Part shown: piece after piece, positions 63,877 to 64,000 of the stretch
Position numbering within the stretch: position 1 is the first letter of the stretch
Layout: each line of letters begins with the position of its first letter
Source of the DNA: Aestuariibacter salexigens DSM 15300
GTDB taxonomy: Bacteria > Pseudomonadota > Gammaproteobacteria > Enterobacterales > Alteromonadaceae
Assembly: GCF_000429145.1 (NCBI RefSeq)
Contig: NZ_KE386852.1
Span: 1 to 64,000, forward strand
DNA: 64,000 bases
Direction of reading: 5' to 3'
Notes under the pieces: model-generated
What the model saw: only the letters and a program-made list of their open reading frames with translations
Databases searched by the model: none
Told to the model about the DNA's origin: nothing
Position numbers and translations under genes: made by a program

Positions 63877-64000
63877 AATGACTGAACTGGCTGGTGTGCA
63901 CCTGTAAACATGTGAAGTCGCGCAATGAATTGTCAGTGTAGCCAGTTTTTACCGCTCAGACTACTGGCGAAAACATAAACTAATCACGACGCTCAAGCGC

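Overview
The window reads as a chromosomal segment of a marine-type gammaproteobacterium, most likely an alteromonad (Alteromonadaceae or close relatives). This is inferred from gene families and gene order, not from a marker gene. The strongest clue is a block syntenic with the Escherichia coli gcv-ubi-pepP-ygfB-ssrS-ygfA-rpiA-serA neighbourhood (about 36.0-53.6 kb). It carries alteromonad-style accessory genes: exported hydrolases, a GH3 glucosidase with an MFS sugar porter, a TRAP transporter, several c-di-GMP enzymes and DUF481 outer-membrane proteins. No tRNA, rRNA, CRISPR array, phage module or replication origin was seen.

Layout. 0-0.35 kb: right end of an IS3-family element. 0.46-3.2 kb: membrane GGDEF-EAL protein and thymidine kinase. 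3.1-7.2 kb: LysR regulator divergent from an acyl-CoA dehydrogenase / APH-like kinase / SDR operon, resembling a split ACAD10/ACAD11-type 4-hydroxyacyl-CoA pathway. 7.2-16.7 kb: small and exported proteins (HisC-like exported aminotransferase, two beta-lactamase-fold serine hydrolases, an esterase-like lipoprotein, GH3 lipoprotein plus MFS porter). 16.7-21.8 kb: 7TM-DISM diguanylate cyclase and a tricorn-like S41 protease. 21.9-30.4 kb: a copper/silver RND efflux operon (His/Met-rich leader protein, CusC, CusB with two CusF domains, CusA) continuing without gap into two PepSY membrane proteins, one fused to a 2Fe-2S ferredoxin. 30.5-33.3 kb: DctPQM TRAP transporter. 33.3-35.9 kb: a gene-poor, partly decayed stretch with an amber-interrupted lipoprotein, a SOUL haem-binding lipoprotein and small ORFs.

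35.9-40.5 kb: gcvT-gcvH-gcvP, with an intrinsic terminator-like hairpin between gcvH and gcvP. 40.6-44.3 kb: LysR regulator, PhoD-like phosphatase and exported amidohydrolase inserted into the ancestral order. 44.3-48.6 kb: ygfB-pepP-ubiH-ubiI operon (ubiquinone biosynthesis). 48.9-49.06 kb: 6S RNA (ssrS), recognised by a 13-bp closing helix and conserved blocks; zapA, which sits beside ssrS in E. coli, is missing here. 49.1-53.6 kb: ribokinase and nucleoside hydrolase, then fau (ygfA), rpiA and serA. This puts nucleoside ribose salvage, ribose-5-phosphate isomerisation, serine synthesis, one-carbon folate metabolism and glycine cleavage close together.

53.7-58.0 kb: a compact three-gene operon of exported cupredoxin, membrane GGDEF-EAL protein and outer-membrane barrel, a candidate copper- or redox-linked c-di-GMP module. 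58.0-59.6 kb: tandem DUF481 barrels. 59.7-63.9 kb: HDOD protein, alpha/beta hydrolase, YkvA-like protein, DUF1295 membrane protein and DUF1289 protein. The systems most worth a second look are the Cus-PepSY-ferredoxin operon, the cupredoxin/GGDEF-EAL/barrel operon and the split ACAD-kinase operon.
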